Of a stretch of DNA of 64,000 bases, positions 1 to 8,806 are shown piece after piece; the first letter of the stretch is position 1, and each line of letters begins with the position of its first letter. Location: NCBI GenBank assembly GCA_963663145.1, contig OY760134.1, positions 2,666,001 to 2,730,000 of the forward strand, written 5' to 3'. Made by a program: the position numbers and the translations under genes. The notes under the pieces are model-generated. The model ran no database searches, was not told the DNA's origin, and saw only the letters and a list, made by a program, of their open reading frames with translations. This DNA comes from Azotimanducus sp963663145. Lineage in GTDB: Bacteria > Pseudomonadota > Gammaproteobacteria > Pseudomonadales > Azotimanducaceae.

Positions 1-1187
1 ACGGTCATGCCTTCGACGGCAAACTGTATCCCGCCGGTCACCAGCGGCTGGCCATGCTCAAGACTCCCGGTGACGAATACCTCGTCTTTGCTTCGCTGCA
101 AAATCCGCACCGGGACAATGGAAAGGGTGCCTCCCCGGTTCACCGCCCAGACCTCGTTGCCGGGCTGTAGCGCCGCTCGCCGAACGCGGAAGTGTTTTCC
201 TGCGGCGCGCCCTTGGATCTCAATTTCCACAAACATACCGACCAGCAGCGGCGGTGGATCGACTGGCACGGAAGTGGAATCTAAGGTAAGTTCGGCCGAA
301 AAGGGATCCGGCACGCGGATGATAAGGTCAATGGTGCGGGACTGTTCATCGAGCGATCCTTCGGCACGATCGACATAGCCTTGCCACGCATAGCGGGCGG
401 CGCCATACTCCGCGATCACGCGCGCCGCGACGCTTTCGTCTGCATCACCCGGGCGAAGCGCCCACAGGCCCGGAATAAGCGCCGCTTCGGCACCGGAAAG
501 GGGTGCGACCACCTCGGCGGATTCCGTAGCGATGAGCTGTGCAACCGGTTCCCCCGGCGACACGTATTTCCCAACCTCCACGGACTCTTCGCGCACGAAG
601 CCATCGAAGGGCGAGATTACGCGTGTGCGGGACAAATCCTGACGGGCATCCGCGACCCTGGCCATGTCGCGGTCGAGCGCCGCTTGCGCCGCACGCAACT
701 GTGGTTCGCGAAGCACTAAGGGAGAGGCGTCTGCAACAGACTCGGGATTCGATTGCCGAACGACGTACTGCTCGTATTCGAATCGAGCGATTCCCGCTTC
801 CTCCTCTGCCTGTAGAAGTTCTGCTTGGCGTTCCGCCAGCGTCGCCTCAGCCTCTCGCAGCAGATACTCGTAGGTTTCTTGTTCGATCTGGAAGAGGCGC
901 TGACCTTTGAGGAAATGTCCGCCACTCTGAAACGCGGGATCCACCCAGTCAATTCTGCCGCCAACCTGCGGGGCGAGGGCGATCTCGGCGCTTGGCCGGA
1001 CGGTGCCCGCAGCATGCACGACTATAGTGTCAGTTTCAGAAATGGCTGACACAGTGGTCACGAACGGATCCCGGTGCGGCAGATCTCGGCTCACCGGTTC
1101 GGGTGCCAAGGAGACGAGGAACACGGCCATCGCCACTGCACCAGCGATAATTCCGGCGGCTACCAAGAGATTTTTCAAATTGCGCAT
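1..1187 (-). CDS. RND efflux periplasmic adaptor (HlyD/MFP family), 3' end beyond window
   Basis: The gene begins at the ATG whose complement lies at 1185-1187 (an in-frame TAA is three codons upstream) and is still open at base 1, so about 395 residues are visible and the C-terminus is missing. Residues 6-28 form a hydrophobic signal anchor. After it come a biotinyl-lipoyl-like segment (IALAPQVGGRIDWVDPAF), a long Glu/Ala/Gln-rich coiled-coil hairpin, the second lipoyl half (RTRVISPFDGFVREESVEVG) and a beta-barrel region. This is the layout of adaptors that join an inner-membrane RND pump to an outer-membrane channel. It starts 23 bases after the methyltransferase stop and is the third gene of an operon with the outer-membrane channel gene. 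The pump gene would be expected just left of the window. Family assignment is secure; the substrate is unknown. Confidence 0.88.
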   Translation of the reverse strand, partial: MRNLKNLLVAAGIIAGAVAMAVFLVSLAPEPVSRDLPHRDPFVTTVSAISETDTIVVHAAGTVRPSAEIALAPQVGGRIDWVDPAFQSGGHFLKGQRLFQIEQETYEYLLREAEATLAERQAELLQAEEEAGIARFEYEQYVVRQSNPESVADASPLVLREPQLRAAQAALDRDMARVADARQDLSRTRVISPFDGFVREESVEVGKYVSPGEPVAQLIATESAEVVAPLSGAEAALIPGLWALRPGDADESVAARVIAEYGAARYAWQGYVDRAEGSLDEQSRTIDLIIRVPDPFSAELTLDSTSVPVDPPPLLVGMFVEIEIQGRAAGKHFRVRRAALQPGNEVWAVNRGGTLSIVPVRILQRSKDEVFVTGSLEHGQPLVTGGIQFAVEGMT

Positions 1188-1210
1188 GATTCGTTACTCG
1201 ATTGGAGGCG

Positions 1211-2251
1211 CTACAGCGATTTGCGCGCCAAGAAACAATAGAGTGGTGTGAACAGTCCCGTTCTTCCGCCGGCGGCGTAGGCGCTTGCAGTCTGGTCCAT
1301 CATACGTACGACTTCTGCGGCACCTTTCGGAAACACCCGAAACGCTTCCGCGAATCGCAGTCCGACTTGAATTAACCTGCGGCCGAGCGGTGTTCTACGC
1401 ATTGCGCGGCTGAACGACTCAATGCTACTGCCTCCACCCTCCAAGGGCTGATACCACGGCGTGCTGGGGCCTTCCTGGACATCAAGGTCCGAAGCCTTGA
1501 TGATTTCGAAACCCACGGATTCGAGCGCTCGGTCCACCTGCTTGAAAGTATAAATGTGGTTCAGCGCGATTCCGCGCATCAGATCTTCCTTCACCGCTTG
1601 GTGGCGGTTGTTGTTGGGGTCGAACTTCTCCGTCATGCACATCTCCTGTCCCCAGAATAGGGCGCCGGGTTTGAGCACGCGGAAGATTTGCTCGAAGGCT
1701 CCCTCCTTGTCCGGAGCATGGCAGGTCGACTCGATCGCGTAGCCCGCGTCGAACGAGTCGGGTGCTATGGCGCTCATGTCCATGAAGCTGCAATTCATGT
1801 ACTCCGCGAGATGATCGAGTGCGGCCTCTTCGTTCAGGCGCTTGGCCCGTTCGAGTTGCTGCAGATTGTTGTTGAGGCAAAGAACCGTGGCGCCAGACTC
1901 GCGGGCGACACGACGCATCGGGCCGCCCACTCCGCAGCCCACGTCAATCACCCTATCCCCAGGGCGAAGCTCAAGATTCTCGATCATCAGGCGCTGATGG
2001 CGCAGGATCGACTGCTCCAGCGTTTCGTCTGGCTTGAGCGGCGCAAACTGTAGGGATTCATTCCATCCAAACTGCATGAGCTCGCTGCACAGGCTGTAGT
2101 AGTCATTGACCGTTTCGGCGTGGTCGTAGTCGTCGGCGGAGGACGCTGGCTCTTTGTGGCGCTCGAACCAAGATTCAAAACGAGCCAGTCGGTCGACCGC
2201 GTTCAATCCTTGGTAGGCGTTGCGGACGTTTGCGGCCAACTTGGTCAGCAT
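1211..2251 (-). CDS. smt: Sterol 24-C-methyltransferase (SMT/Erg6-like)
   Basis: A 346-residue SAM-dependent methyltransferase that resembles eukaryotic sterol C-24 methyltransferases more than generic small-molecule methyltransferases. Visible SMT signatures are the aromatic region I (residues 52-70, containing FGWNESLQFA), SAM motif I (101-111, VIDVGCGVGGP), the LNNN motif (126-129), the SMT-specific region III (171-180, YAIESTCHAP), the acidic M-T-E-K-F-D block (206-211), a WYQPL block (266-270) and the C-terminal LFTPLYCFLARK (333-344), which parallels the end of yeast Erg6. Family knowledge predicts transfer of a methyl group to C-24 of a delta-24 sterol. No sterol cyclase or squalene epoxidase is in the window, so the sterol may be made elsewhere in the genome or come from a host. 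The gene lies between an outer-membrane efflux gene (51 bases) and an RND adaptor gene (23 bases). A different isoprenoid substrate is possible. Confidence 0.87.
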   Translation of the reverse strand: MLTKLAANVRNAYQGLNAVDRLARFESWFERHKEPASSADDYDHAETVNDYYSLCSELMQFGWNESLQFAPLKPDETLEQSILRHQRLMIENLELRPGDRVIDVGCGVGGPMRRVARESGATVLCLNNNLQQLERAKRLNEEAALDHLAEYMNCSFMDMSAIAPDSFDAGYAIESTCHAPDKEGAFEQIFRVLKPGALFWGQEMCMTEKFDPNNNRHQAVKEDLMRGIALNHIYTFKQVDRALESVGFEIIKASDLDVQEGPSTPWYQPLEGGGSSIESFSRAMRRTPLGRRLIQVGLRFAEAFRVFPKGAAEVVRMMDQTASAYAAGGRTGLFTPLYCFLARKSL

Positions 2252-2302
2252 GGATTTCTCCCGTTCAATGCAAGCATGTGACTTCTACCTTCACCTGAAC
2301 CT

Positions 2303-3883
2303 TTATTCTGAATTTGCCAGCACGCGGGCGCTGTGTGGCATGCGCATGCTCGCGTGCTCGGATTGTCTTTCTTCGTCGCCAGTCCAAGCGCCGCCTACGG
2401 CGCGATGTAGGAGGAGCCGTGAATGCCCCAGTTCGCGATCTGCCGCAGAGAGGGCAGATCGAGCTGCAATCAATAGTTGGCTCGCGGCCAACAGTTCGTC
2501 ATAGCGCCCAACGCCAGATGTGAAGCGCTGCTCCTGCAGTGCGGCTTCGTCTTCGGCATCTTCAAGGTGGGAAGCGATGAGCGCATATCTGTTCTGACTA
2601 GCCTCAAGACCGGCCAATGCAGCCTCAACTTCGTTTACGGCGATAACCACAGATTGTCCGAAGGCGGCGGCGGCTTCCTGCAATCTCGCCTCAGCGAGTT
2701 CAACATTGGCGCGCCGCCGCGCACCTTGAAAGGTGGGACCAAGCAGGTTCAAGCTGAGGTTATGAAACCATTGATCCGGATCAAAGAGTTCGTTCGAATC
2801 GGTGCTTTGAAGTCCGATCACCCCGGAGAGAGACAGGGAAGGAAGCAACTCTGCACGCCGCGCTAGAAGTGCGAATCGGGCCGCCTGCATACGCTGTTGT
2901 GCTGCTGCGACGTCAGGGCGCTGGGTGAGGAGGTCTGCGGGAACGCCAACCGAAATGGATTCTGGGAGCGGCGAAGGTGGGGGCTCATCAGGCAATAGGT
3001 TGGATAGCTCCTCGCCGTATCCTCCAAGCAGGATCCATAGACGGGTCTGGGCATCGGCGGTAGCGGTCTCAAGCTGCGGCAATCGGACTCGTGCATCGCG
3101 CAATTCCCTTCTGAGAGCGTACACCTCAAGCGCATCAACGAGACCTCGCTCGTAACGATTCTCAATGAATGAAACCCGCTGCTCTAAGATCTCAACCATG
3201 TCTTCTGCGAGCCATCTTTGACGTCGCGAGTCCACAACTTCCAGGTACGTGCTAATGGTCTCTGCCAAGACTGAAATTCGCGCAGTCGAAAAGTCGGCTT
3301 CAGAGGCAAGCCGCTCAGCACCCGCGGCTAAGGCGTCTTTGCGGTTGCGGCCCCAAAAGTCTGCTTCATAGGCAAACTCCGCACTCAGGGAGAAGGTGCG
3401 CAATTGAATGCTGTCCGGTAGCGTGAATCCGAAGTCTTCGATGAGTTCGGGGCCAAGCCCGAGCTCATCAAGTTGCGCGCCTATGCCGGCGTTGGTTGGG
3501 ATTTCAAAGTCAGTGGCCGAGAGCGAAGGCGTGACCAGCGGAAAGACCCCGGCCCGAGCGATTCGCGCCCGTGCCCTAGCTTGTTCAACGCGCGCCACCG
3601 CTTGGCGCAAGTCAAAGTTGGAGGCGAGCGCCGCTTCGACGACCCGATTCAGGGTGGGGTCGTTGAATGATTCCCACCAAGCGAGGGGCTGATGCGAACC
3701 CGCGTCCTCGGCGGAGGAATAAGTCTCCGGGAGACCGGCGAGTGAATTGGATTCGGATGGGGGTTCTGGCAAAAGCGCCGAACAACCAGCGAGAATGGCC
3801 CCCATCACCAACGCCAGCCACACCCCAATCCGGCATCCTAGCCTTGTCGTAGATTCCTGTCTGCCGCAAAACAGCACGGGCAA
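2303..3883 (-). CDS. Outer-membrane efflux lipoprotein (NodT/OprM-type)
   Basis: Up to 526 residues. A hydrophobic leader ends in the lipobox LAGC (around residues 31-34), indicating an outer-membrane lipoprotein. Two repeated OEP halves follow, rich in Ala/Arg/Glu helices, with typical NodT phrases such as NFDLRQAVARVEQARARARIA and PADLLTQRPDVAAAQQRMQA. These proteins form the trimeric channel of tripartite RND efflux systems. It is the first gene of a minus-strand operon followed by the sterol methyltransferase and the HlyD-type adaptor, so channel and adaptor probably work together. The listed start is a TTG at 3883; a GTG two codons later is equally possible, and the lipobox distance suits either. 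Confidence 0.9.
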   Translation of the reverse strand: MPVLFCGRQESTTRLGCRIGVWLALVMGAILAGCSALLPEPPSESNSLAGLPETYSSAEDAGSHQPLAWWESFNDPTLNRVVEAALASNFDLRQAVARVEQARARARIARAGVFPLVTPSLSATDFEIPTNAGIGAQLDELGLGPELIEDFGFTLPDSIQLRTFSLSAEFAYEADFWGRNRKDALAAGAERLASEADFSTARISVLAETISTYLEVVDSRRQRWLAEDMVEILEQRVSFIENRYERGLVDALEVYALRRELRDARVRLPQLETATADAQTRLWILLGGYGEELSNLLPDEPPPSPLPESISVGVPADLLTQRPDVAAAQQRMQAARFALLARRAELLPSLSLSGVIGLQSTDSNELFDPDQWFHNLSLNLLGPTFQGARRRANVELAEARLQEAAAAFGQSVVIAVNEVEAALAGLEASQNRYALIASHLEDAEDEAALQEQRFTSGVGRYDELLAASQLLIAARSALSAADRELGHSRLLLHRAVGGAWTGDEERQSEHASMRMPHSARVLANSE

Positions 3884-4011
3884 GCCTTACAAATACCACT
3901 CCCAAACCAATTATAGCCTTGCATCCACCCTCCATGAACAATTCACGGAGAAAGCGATCCCCCTTATTCGACGGCGCGAAGCACACCAGCACCGGCGAAT
4001 TGGCGTTGCTC

Positions 4012-4223
4012 CTACTTATCAGACGATGCGAGCGGATAGTGGCAGGTCAGGCCGGGAAAACGCCTGAAGTCATGGTCGGCAGTGTGCACTTCTGCCCGAT
4101 GCGCACGGGCGAGTGCACCGATCTGCGCATCCGGAACGATCATCTCGCCTTGAGGCGCTCGTCCATCAACCGACCATTCAGCGCAAGGAACCTATCGGCG
4201 TCGAGTCTCAGTGTGGTTCGCAT
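4012..4223 (-). pseudogene. Relic of a VapBC toxin-antitoxin locus
   Basis: On the minus strand a 27-residue stub begins MRTTLRLDADRFLALNGR, a typical VapB antitoxin N-terminus, and ends at a TGA (4140-4142). That stop overlaps an ATG (4143) for a 43-residue stub, MIVPDAQIGALARAHRAEVH followed by TADHDFRRFPGL, which matches the C-terminal third of PIN-domain VapC toxins, including the distal acidic residues. The middle of the locus, covering the antitoxin C-terminus and toxin N-terminus, is missing, so no functional toxin can be made. The 3884-4369 gap otherwise shows no gene. Confidence 0.7.
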
Positions 4224-4369
4224 AAGAGGCATCCTTGTGCATCTGCTGTGGGATGTCAACGCACCATACTTCGCGTGTGTCGTCACCTCAGCGGTCACCT
4301 CTGCCTATTGACAAGCGATGCCAGCGATTCCACGATGCGAAGCTCACCGACTCGTCTGGAGGCTTCGCC

Positions 4370-4771
4370 ATGAAATCGGTAAAGGTCACAGAATATATGG
4401 CGCGCAAACTGCTCACCTTCACCCCGGAGACCAAGGTCTTTGATGCCTTGCAGATGCTGCTCAAGAAGAATTATTCGGGTGCTCCGGTGGTCAACGAGAG
4501 CGGCGAACTGGTGGGGGTGCTATCGGAAGCCGATCTCATGCGAGTGGCGATTCAGGGCAGCTACCATGAGGACACGTCGGGATTGGTCGGTGACTTCATG
4601 AACGAGAAGGTGGTCACCATCTCGCCCGACCTTGACCTGTATTCGGTGGCGGAGATGTTCATCAAATACCACTACAAACGATTCCCGGTGGTGAGCGGCG
4701 GCAAGCTGGTCGGTATGATCAGCCGACGCGACGTCTTGCAGGGCGTCGAAGACTTGGCATCAGGAGGTTAG
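4370..4771 (+). CDS. CBS-domain pair protein
   Basis: 133 residues from the ATG at 4370, chosen because GGAGG lies seven bases upstream and the family homology begins there; a longer in-frame ORF begins at 4235. Two tandem CBS motifs fill the protein: residues about 5-60 (VTEYMARKLLTFTPETKVFD ... GELVGVLSEADLMR) and about 75-130 (VGDFMNEKVVTISPDLDLYS ... GKLVGMISRRDVLQ). Such pairs usually bind adenine nucleotides and regulate a partner, but this is a stand-alone pair with no enzyme domain, so its target is unknown. An alpha/beta hydrolase gene starts 11 bases downstream and is probably co-transcribed. Confidence 0.88.
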   Translation: MKSVKVTEYMARKLLTFTPETKVFDALQMLLKKNYSGAPVVNESGELVGVLSEADLMRVAIQGSYHEDTSGLVGDFMNEKVVTISPDLDLYSVAEMFIKYHYKRFPVVSGGKLVGMISRRDVLQGVEDLASGG

Positions 4772-4782
4772 AACGAGACATC

Positions 4783-5682
4783 ATGCCGTCATTCGAGAGA
4801 AACGGACTCACAACGCATTTTGAACAATTCGGATCGCGCGCAGACACGCCGCTTGTGCTCATTCACGGGCTCGGATGTCAGCTCACCGAATGGCCCGCAA
4901 GTCTGATAGCGGCGCTGACCGCCGGAGGATACCGCGCAATCGCGCTCGACAACCGCGACATGGGGTTGTCAAGTCATTTGGCGCAACTCGATAATGCGAC
5001 GCCCGATGTCATGGAGCTGTTGGCCGATGAACCGGGGGCACCGCGTGACGGACTCTATAGCTTGTCGGATATGGCGGGTGATGTGGTTGGCTTGCTCGAT
5101 TATCTTGGCCAGTCGGGGGCGCATATCATCGGTCTGTCCATGGGCGGCATGATCGCGCAGCGGATTGCCATTGAGCATCCCGAGCGTTGCTTCAGCCTCA
5201 CCTGCCTCATGACCTTCGCCACCGCGCCGCCCATGGAGGCGTTGGATCCGGATGCGTCCATGACCTTTTTCGCGGAGCCTGCATCAACGGATACAGCCAC
5301 TTTGACGCAGTATCGCGAGGCTGGGTGGAATGCCGTTGGAGGTCCTCACTTTCTCTCGAGCGAGTGCGGCATGGGACGTTTCGCGGCAGAAGCTGTGAAG
5401 CGCTGCCACAACCGCAAAGGCTTCGCGCGGCAATTGCACGCCATACGCACGGACGTTGATCGGGCACCTCTGTTACGGAGCTTGGACTTACCGACCCTGG
5501 TGATACATGGCGAGGTGGACCCCTTGGTCCCCGTTTCCGCCGGCGAGGCCATCGCCGATGCCATCCCCCACGCCGAATTCGAACCCATAGGTCATATGGG
5601 GCACGATCTCCCCGAACCTCTCATCCAAACCCTCGCGGAGCACATGCTTGAGCATATGGATGCGGTGGAAATAGAGCGATAA
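4783..5682 (+). CDS. Alpha/beta-fold hydrolase
   Basis: 299 residues. It has the oxyanion-hole segment IHGLGCQLTEW (residues 27-37), the nucleophile elbow GLSMGGM with Ser119, a putative catalytic Asp in HGEVDPLVP (about residue 243) and a His in GHMGHDLPEP near residue 274, so the full catalytic triad is present. Overall it resembles esterase- or lactonase-like hydrolases of the proline iminopeptidase/3-oxoadipate lactonase superfamily. The substrate cannot be read from the sequence. It follows the CBS protein by 11 bases. No signal peptide is seen, so it is probably cytoplasmic. Confidence 0.88.
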   Translation: MPSFERNGLTTHFEQFGSRADTPLVLIHGLGCQLTEWPASLIAALTAGGYRAIALDNRDMGLSSHLAQLDNATPDVMELLADEPGAPRDGLYSLSDMAGDVVGLLDYLGQSGAHIIGLSMGGMIAQRIAIEHPERCFSLTCLMTFATAPPMEALDPDASMTFFAEPASTDTATLTQYREAGWNAVGGPHFLSSECGMGRFAAEAVKRCHNRKGFARQLHAIRTDVDRAPLLRSLDLPTLVIHGEVDPLVPVSAGEAIADAIPHAEFEPIGHMGHDLPEPLIQTLAEHMLEHMDAVEIER

Positions 5683-5884
5683 CTCAAGAACAACAGAGTG
5701 GCGAAAAACTCCCCCTCAAGCCACCATTGTGGTGATACCACTCCGAATGCGTCAATGGAACAGGTGCTTCCAATATTATGTCAAGTTCGAAAATCTCTAT
5801 ATTCAGAAAAATCAAACACTTAGAAATTTTCTCCGAGGGGTAGAGCGGTTGGCGATTCATGTCGAGCACCGCCTCCTGTCGATA

Positions 5885-6232
5885 CTACTTCGGGAAATGC
5901 GGACGCTCCGGTCCGTAGTGTGCCGATAGATAGTCGAGGATCTTGGTCTTGAAGGGCTCGGGGATCGCCGCCATGCCGTGTTCGTCCTCCATGTAGGTGA
6001 AGAGGTCGTCCCAATCCTCGCGCTCAAGGCCTTGCTGGGCCACTATGTGTTCGGAATGGCATCCGGTGCAAAACGCGAAGGTCTCGGCCACGCCTTCGGC
6101 ATGGTGTAAAACCCCGAACGAGGCGGGCGCGATCGGTTCGGGCGGTGGATCTTTGGGTTCCTGGGCACAGGCTATCGGTATGCACACCAATGCTGCCAAT
6201 AAGAGGAGATGAGACCGACAATCGCGCTTCAT
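5885..6232 (-). CDS. Small c-type cytochrome, probable electron acceptor of the sulfite dehydrogenase
   Basis: 115 residues with a cleavable signal peptide (about residues 1-23, ending ACA before QEP) and a single haem-binding CTGCH motif (Cys55, Cys58, His59). A Met in HGMAAIPEPF is a plausible sixth ligand. Its ATG directly follows the stop of the molybdoenzyme gene, a strong sign of translational coupling. By analogy with the SorA/SorB sulfite dehydrogenase pairs it would take electrons from the molybdenum centre in the periplasm. The 5683-5884 gap is AT-rich and shows no gene. Confidence 0.82.
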   Translation of the reverse strand: MKRDCRSHLLLLAALVCIPIACAQEPKDPPPEPIAPASFGVLHHAEGVAETFAFCTGCHSEHIVAQQGLEREDWDDLFTYMEDEHGMAAIPEPFKTKILDYLSAHYGPERPHFPK

Positions 6233-7438
6233 TCAAGCAACTCGCAGCGCCACTCTGTGCATGGCATTGTTGAGGTAGCCCTTCTGGTTCCAGTTGATCG
6301 CATGCGGTTGCATTTCGTCGGCCGAGTCGGTGGCGCGCGCCCAGACTTCGTAGTAGCCGGGGGTGGTGAGTTGAAATTCGATTCGAAAGTCTTGCCACGC
6401 ACCGGGATTCATTGGCGGATCGAGCGTGGCGGCCTGCCAAGTGGCGCCGAAGTCATAGCTAAGGTCAACCTGATCGATGGACCGTTCGCCCGACCACGCG
6501 TGTCCTCGCACTTCAACATGTGACCCGCCAACGACACCGTTTTGCGGATGCGTGATGAGCGACTTCACCGGCATGCGCTCAATGATACGCAAGTCATCAC
6601 GACCGACCTTCTCTCCCGGTTCGACCGGATAGGTCGGTACGCGATAGGACTCCCCGGTCATCTTGGCGCCATCGTGCACTTGGTCTCGAACCCAGATGCG
6701 CGTGAGCCACTTGTGAGAGCAGGAACCCGGCCATCCGGGCACCACGAGGCGCAAAGGCGCACCCTGCGTCGGATGCAAGGGTGCCTGATTCTGCTCAAAG
6801 GCGATCAGCACACTGCCGTCGAGCGCCTTGGAGATCGGAACTCCGCGAGAAATCGGTTCTTTGGCCGGGTCACCCGACAGATGGCGGTCCGCGCCGAAAT
6901 GCGCCGTATACAGGGCTTCAGGTTGAATACCGCAATGCTGCAACACATCGGCGAGCCGGACACCTGTCCAGAGCGAACAGGCCACGGCACCCCTGGTCCA
7001 TTGATTGCCCAAGGTGGGCGGATCAAAGAACGCTCGTCCATTGCCCGCGCATTCGATGACCAGTGCCTTGCTGACCACTTCAAACTGCGATCGCAGGTCG
7101 GCGATGGAAAAGCGCGCCGGGCGTTCCACCAAACCGTCGATTTCAAGTGTCCAAGCGCCGACATCGGCATTTTGCACTGGCGTGCCGTTGTTGCGTACGA
7201 AGTGGCGCGAAGTCGGAGTGACCGAATCATCAAGCAAATGCGCTTCGGTTTCCGCGCAGAAGGGTCGTTCGCTGAGGATCCGCAAACCCTCTTTTTCCGG
7301 CACCGACATGTCCTCGGCAAAGGCAGCCGGAACGAAGCCTTTCGGGATGTTTCGAATGAACGGAATATTGGCGCCCACGGCGGCTGCCGTGAACGCGACC
7401 CCCGCCCCTTTCAAGAATGCTCGTCGTGGATTGGCCAT
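6233..7438 (-). CDS. Periplasmic sulfite oxidase-family molybdoenzyme (SorA-like)
   Basis: 401 residues from the ATG at 7438, chosen because GGAG lies a few bases upstream and the twin-arginine leader begins at once (NPRRAFLKGAG); a longer in-frame ORF from 7597 has no family sequence. The catalytic domain carries the molybdopterin Cys motif VIECAGNGRAFF and the RLVVPGWPGSCSHKWLTRI block. A C-terminal dimerisation domain follows (VEVRGHAWSGERSIDQVDLS ... YYEVWARATD). The family oxidises sulfite to sulfate. Export would be by Tat with the cofactor bound. It is followed immediately by a monohaem cytochrome gene. Substrate specificity within the family (sulfite or other) is inferred. Confidence 0.85.
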   Translation of the reverse strand: MANPRRAFLKGAGVAFTAAAVGANIPFIRNIPKGFVPAAFAEDMSVPEKEGLRILSERPFCAETEAHLLDDSVTPTSRHFVRNNGTPVQNADVGAWTLEIDGLVERPARFSIADLRSQFEVVSKALVIECAGNGRAFFDPPTLGNQWTRGAVACSLWTGVRLADVLQHCGIQPEALYTAHFGADRHLSGDPAKEPISRGVPISKALDGSVLIAFEQNQAPLHPTQGAPLRLVVPGWPGSCSHKWLTRIWVRDQVHDGAKMTGESYRVPTYPVEPGEKVGRDDLRIIERMPVKSLITHPQNGVVGGSHVEVRGHAWSGERSIDQVDLSYDFGATWQAATLDPPMNPGAWQDFRIEFQLTTPGYYEVWARATDSADEMQPHAINWNQKGYLNNAMHRVALRVA

Positions 7439-7599
7439 CGTTGCTCCATGAATTTCAGAGTGCGTACAAAGGTCTCGATCATTTCGCCCAGATTTTTCCG
7501 GAAGGTTGAATCCCAAGCATTGAATTACAATGCGATTATAGGCGTCTCCGAGAAAAGGCATTCGCCGCAGAAAATCAGTTCTTAGGCGAAAGAACACAC

Positions 7600-8796
7600 A
7601 TGGGTCTAGAACAACGGCTGTTTGAACGCCACATCAAGAGAGGACGCCTCGCCGTCACCTTTCCCGATGGTCGCCAAGAAGTCTACGGCGAGGGTGAGCC
7701 CTCCGCCACTTGGGTGATCCGAAGCAAGTCCGCGCTTCGCAAGATGCTCGGCAATCCACACCTGCATTTGGGCGAGACCTATATCGACGAGGAGTGGGAT
7801 GTCGAGGACGGCAGCCTCTATGACCTCATCTCCATTCTTCGCATGAATCTCGAACAGGCGACCGCACGCATCAAAGACAGCCCTTGGCTCGCGGCCTTGT
7901 CCACGGCGCTGGGTTCGATCAACAGCATCACCTCGAGTCGGCGCAACGTCAGCCATCACTACGACTTGGACGAATCCCTGTTTCGCGCCTTTCTCGACAA
8001 GAACATGCACTATTCCTGCGCCTACTTTGAGCACGAAGATCAGTCGCTTGAGGATGCGCAGAACGCTAAGGCTCGCCACATCATGAACAAACTCGATGTG
8101 CGCGAAGGTCAAGAGGTGCTGGACATAGGCTGCGGCTGGGGCAGCCTCGCCATGTACCTGGCCGAGCATGCCGGTGTGCGCGTTAAGGGTGTCACCCTCT
8201 CAACCGAGCAGCTTCGCGTAGCTCGCGAAGAAGCGGACAAGCGCGGCCTCAGCAATCAGGTGCAGTTCGAGTTGCAGGACTACAGGGAGGTGGACGACAC
8301 CTATGATCGGGTGGTGAGCATTGGCATGTTTGAGCATGTGGGCAAGAACTACTACCCCGCCTTCTTCAATCAGGTGGGCAAGTGTCTCAAGCGAGGGGGT
8401 GTGGCCCTGCTGCACAGCATCGGCTCACCCAGGCCGCCGCAAGCAACCAATGCATGGATTCGGCGGCACATATTTCCGGGCGGCTACATACCCTCCCTTT
8501 CCGAGGTGACGCCAAGCATCGAAGATTCCGGTCTGGAAACCACGGATATCGAAGTGCTGCGTCTGCATTACGCCTACACCCTGCGCGAGTGGCACAAGCG
8601 GTTTCAGCGGGTCAGGCACAATTTCGTGGCATCGCACGGCGAACGCTTTTGCCGCATTTGGGAGTTGTATTTGATCTTTTGTCAGACCGCCTTCGAGCTT
8701 GGAGAGTTGGTGGTCTTTCAGTTTCAGCTTGGCAAGCCGCCTTACGAACTGCCGATTCGACGCGATTACTTGTACGGCGCGAATTCGAGTACTTAA
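7600..8796 (+). CDS. cfa: Cyclopropane-fatty-acyl-phospholipid synthase
   Basis: 398 residues, close to the usual family length. An N-terminal lipid-binding domain (residues 1-110, with GETYIDEEWDVEDGSLYDL) is followed by the class I SAM-methyltransferase domain with VLDIGCGWGSLAMYLAE (about 169-185), the family-specific MHYSCAYFE motif before it, and YDRVVSIGMFEHVGKNYY. The family adds a methylene from SAM across the double bond of unsaturated phospholipid acyl chains at the inner membrane. It diverges from the sulfite dehydrogenase operon; the roughly 160 bases between must hold both promoters. The next gene, a PhyH dioxygenase, starts 10 bases after its stop. Confidence 0.93.
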   Translation: MGLEQRLFERHIKRGRLAVTFPDGRQEVYGEGEPSATWVIRSKSALRKMLGNPHLHLGETYIDEEWDVEDGSLYDLISILRMNLEQATARIKDSPWLAALSTALGSINSITSSRRNVSHHYDLDESLFRAFLDKNMHYSCAYFEHEDQSLEDAQNAKARHIMNKLDVREGQEVLDIGCGWGSLAMYLAEHAGVRVKGVTLSTEQLRVAREEADKRGLSNQVQFELQDYREVDDTYDRVVSIGMFEHVGKNYYPAFFNQVGKCLKRGGVALLHSIGSPRPPQATNAWIRRHIFPGGYIPSLSEVTPSIEDSGLETTDIEVLRLHYAYTLREWHKRFQRVRHNFVASHGERFCRIWELYLIFCQTAFELGELVVFQFQLGKPPYELPIRRDYLYGANSST

Positions 8797-8806
8797 GACC
8801 ATAGGC

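Noticed and set aside
6542..7585. 347-residue plus-strand frame opposite the sulfite oxidase gene
   Set aside because: The minus strand has a Tat signal, the molybdenum Cys motif and a ribosome-binding site; the opposite frame has no recognisable family.
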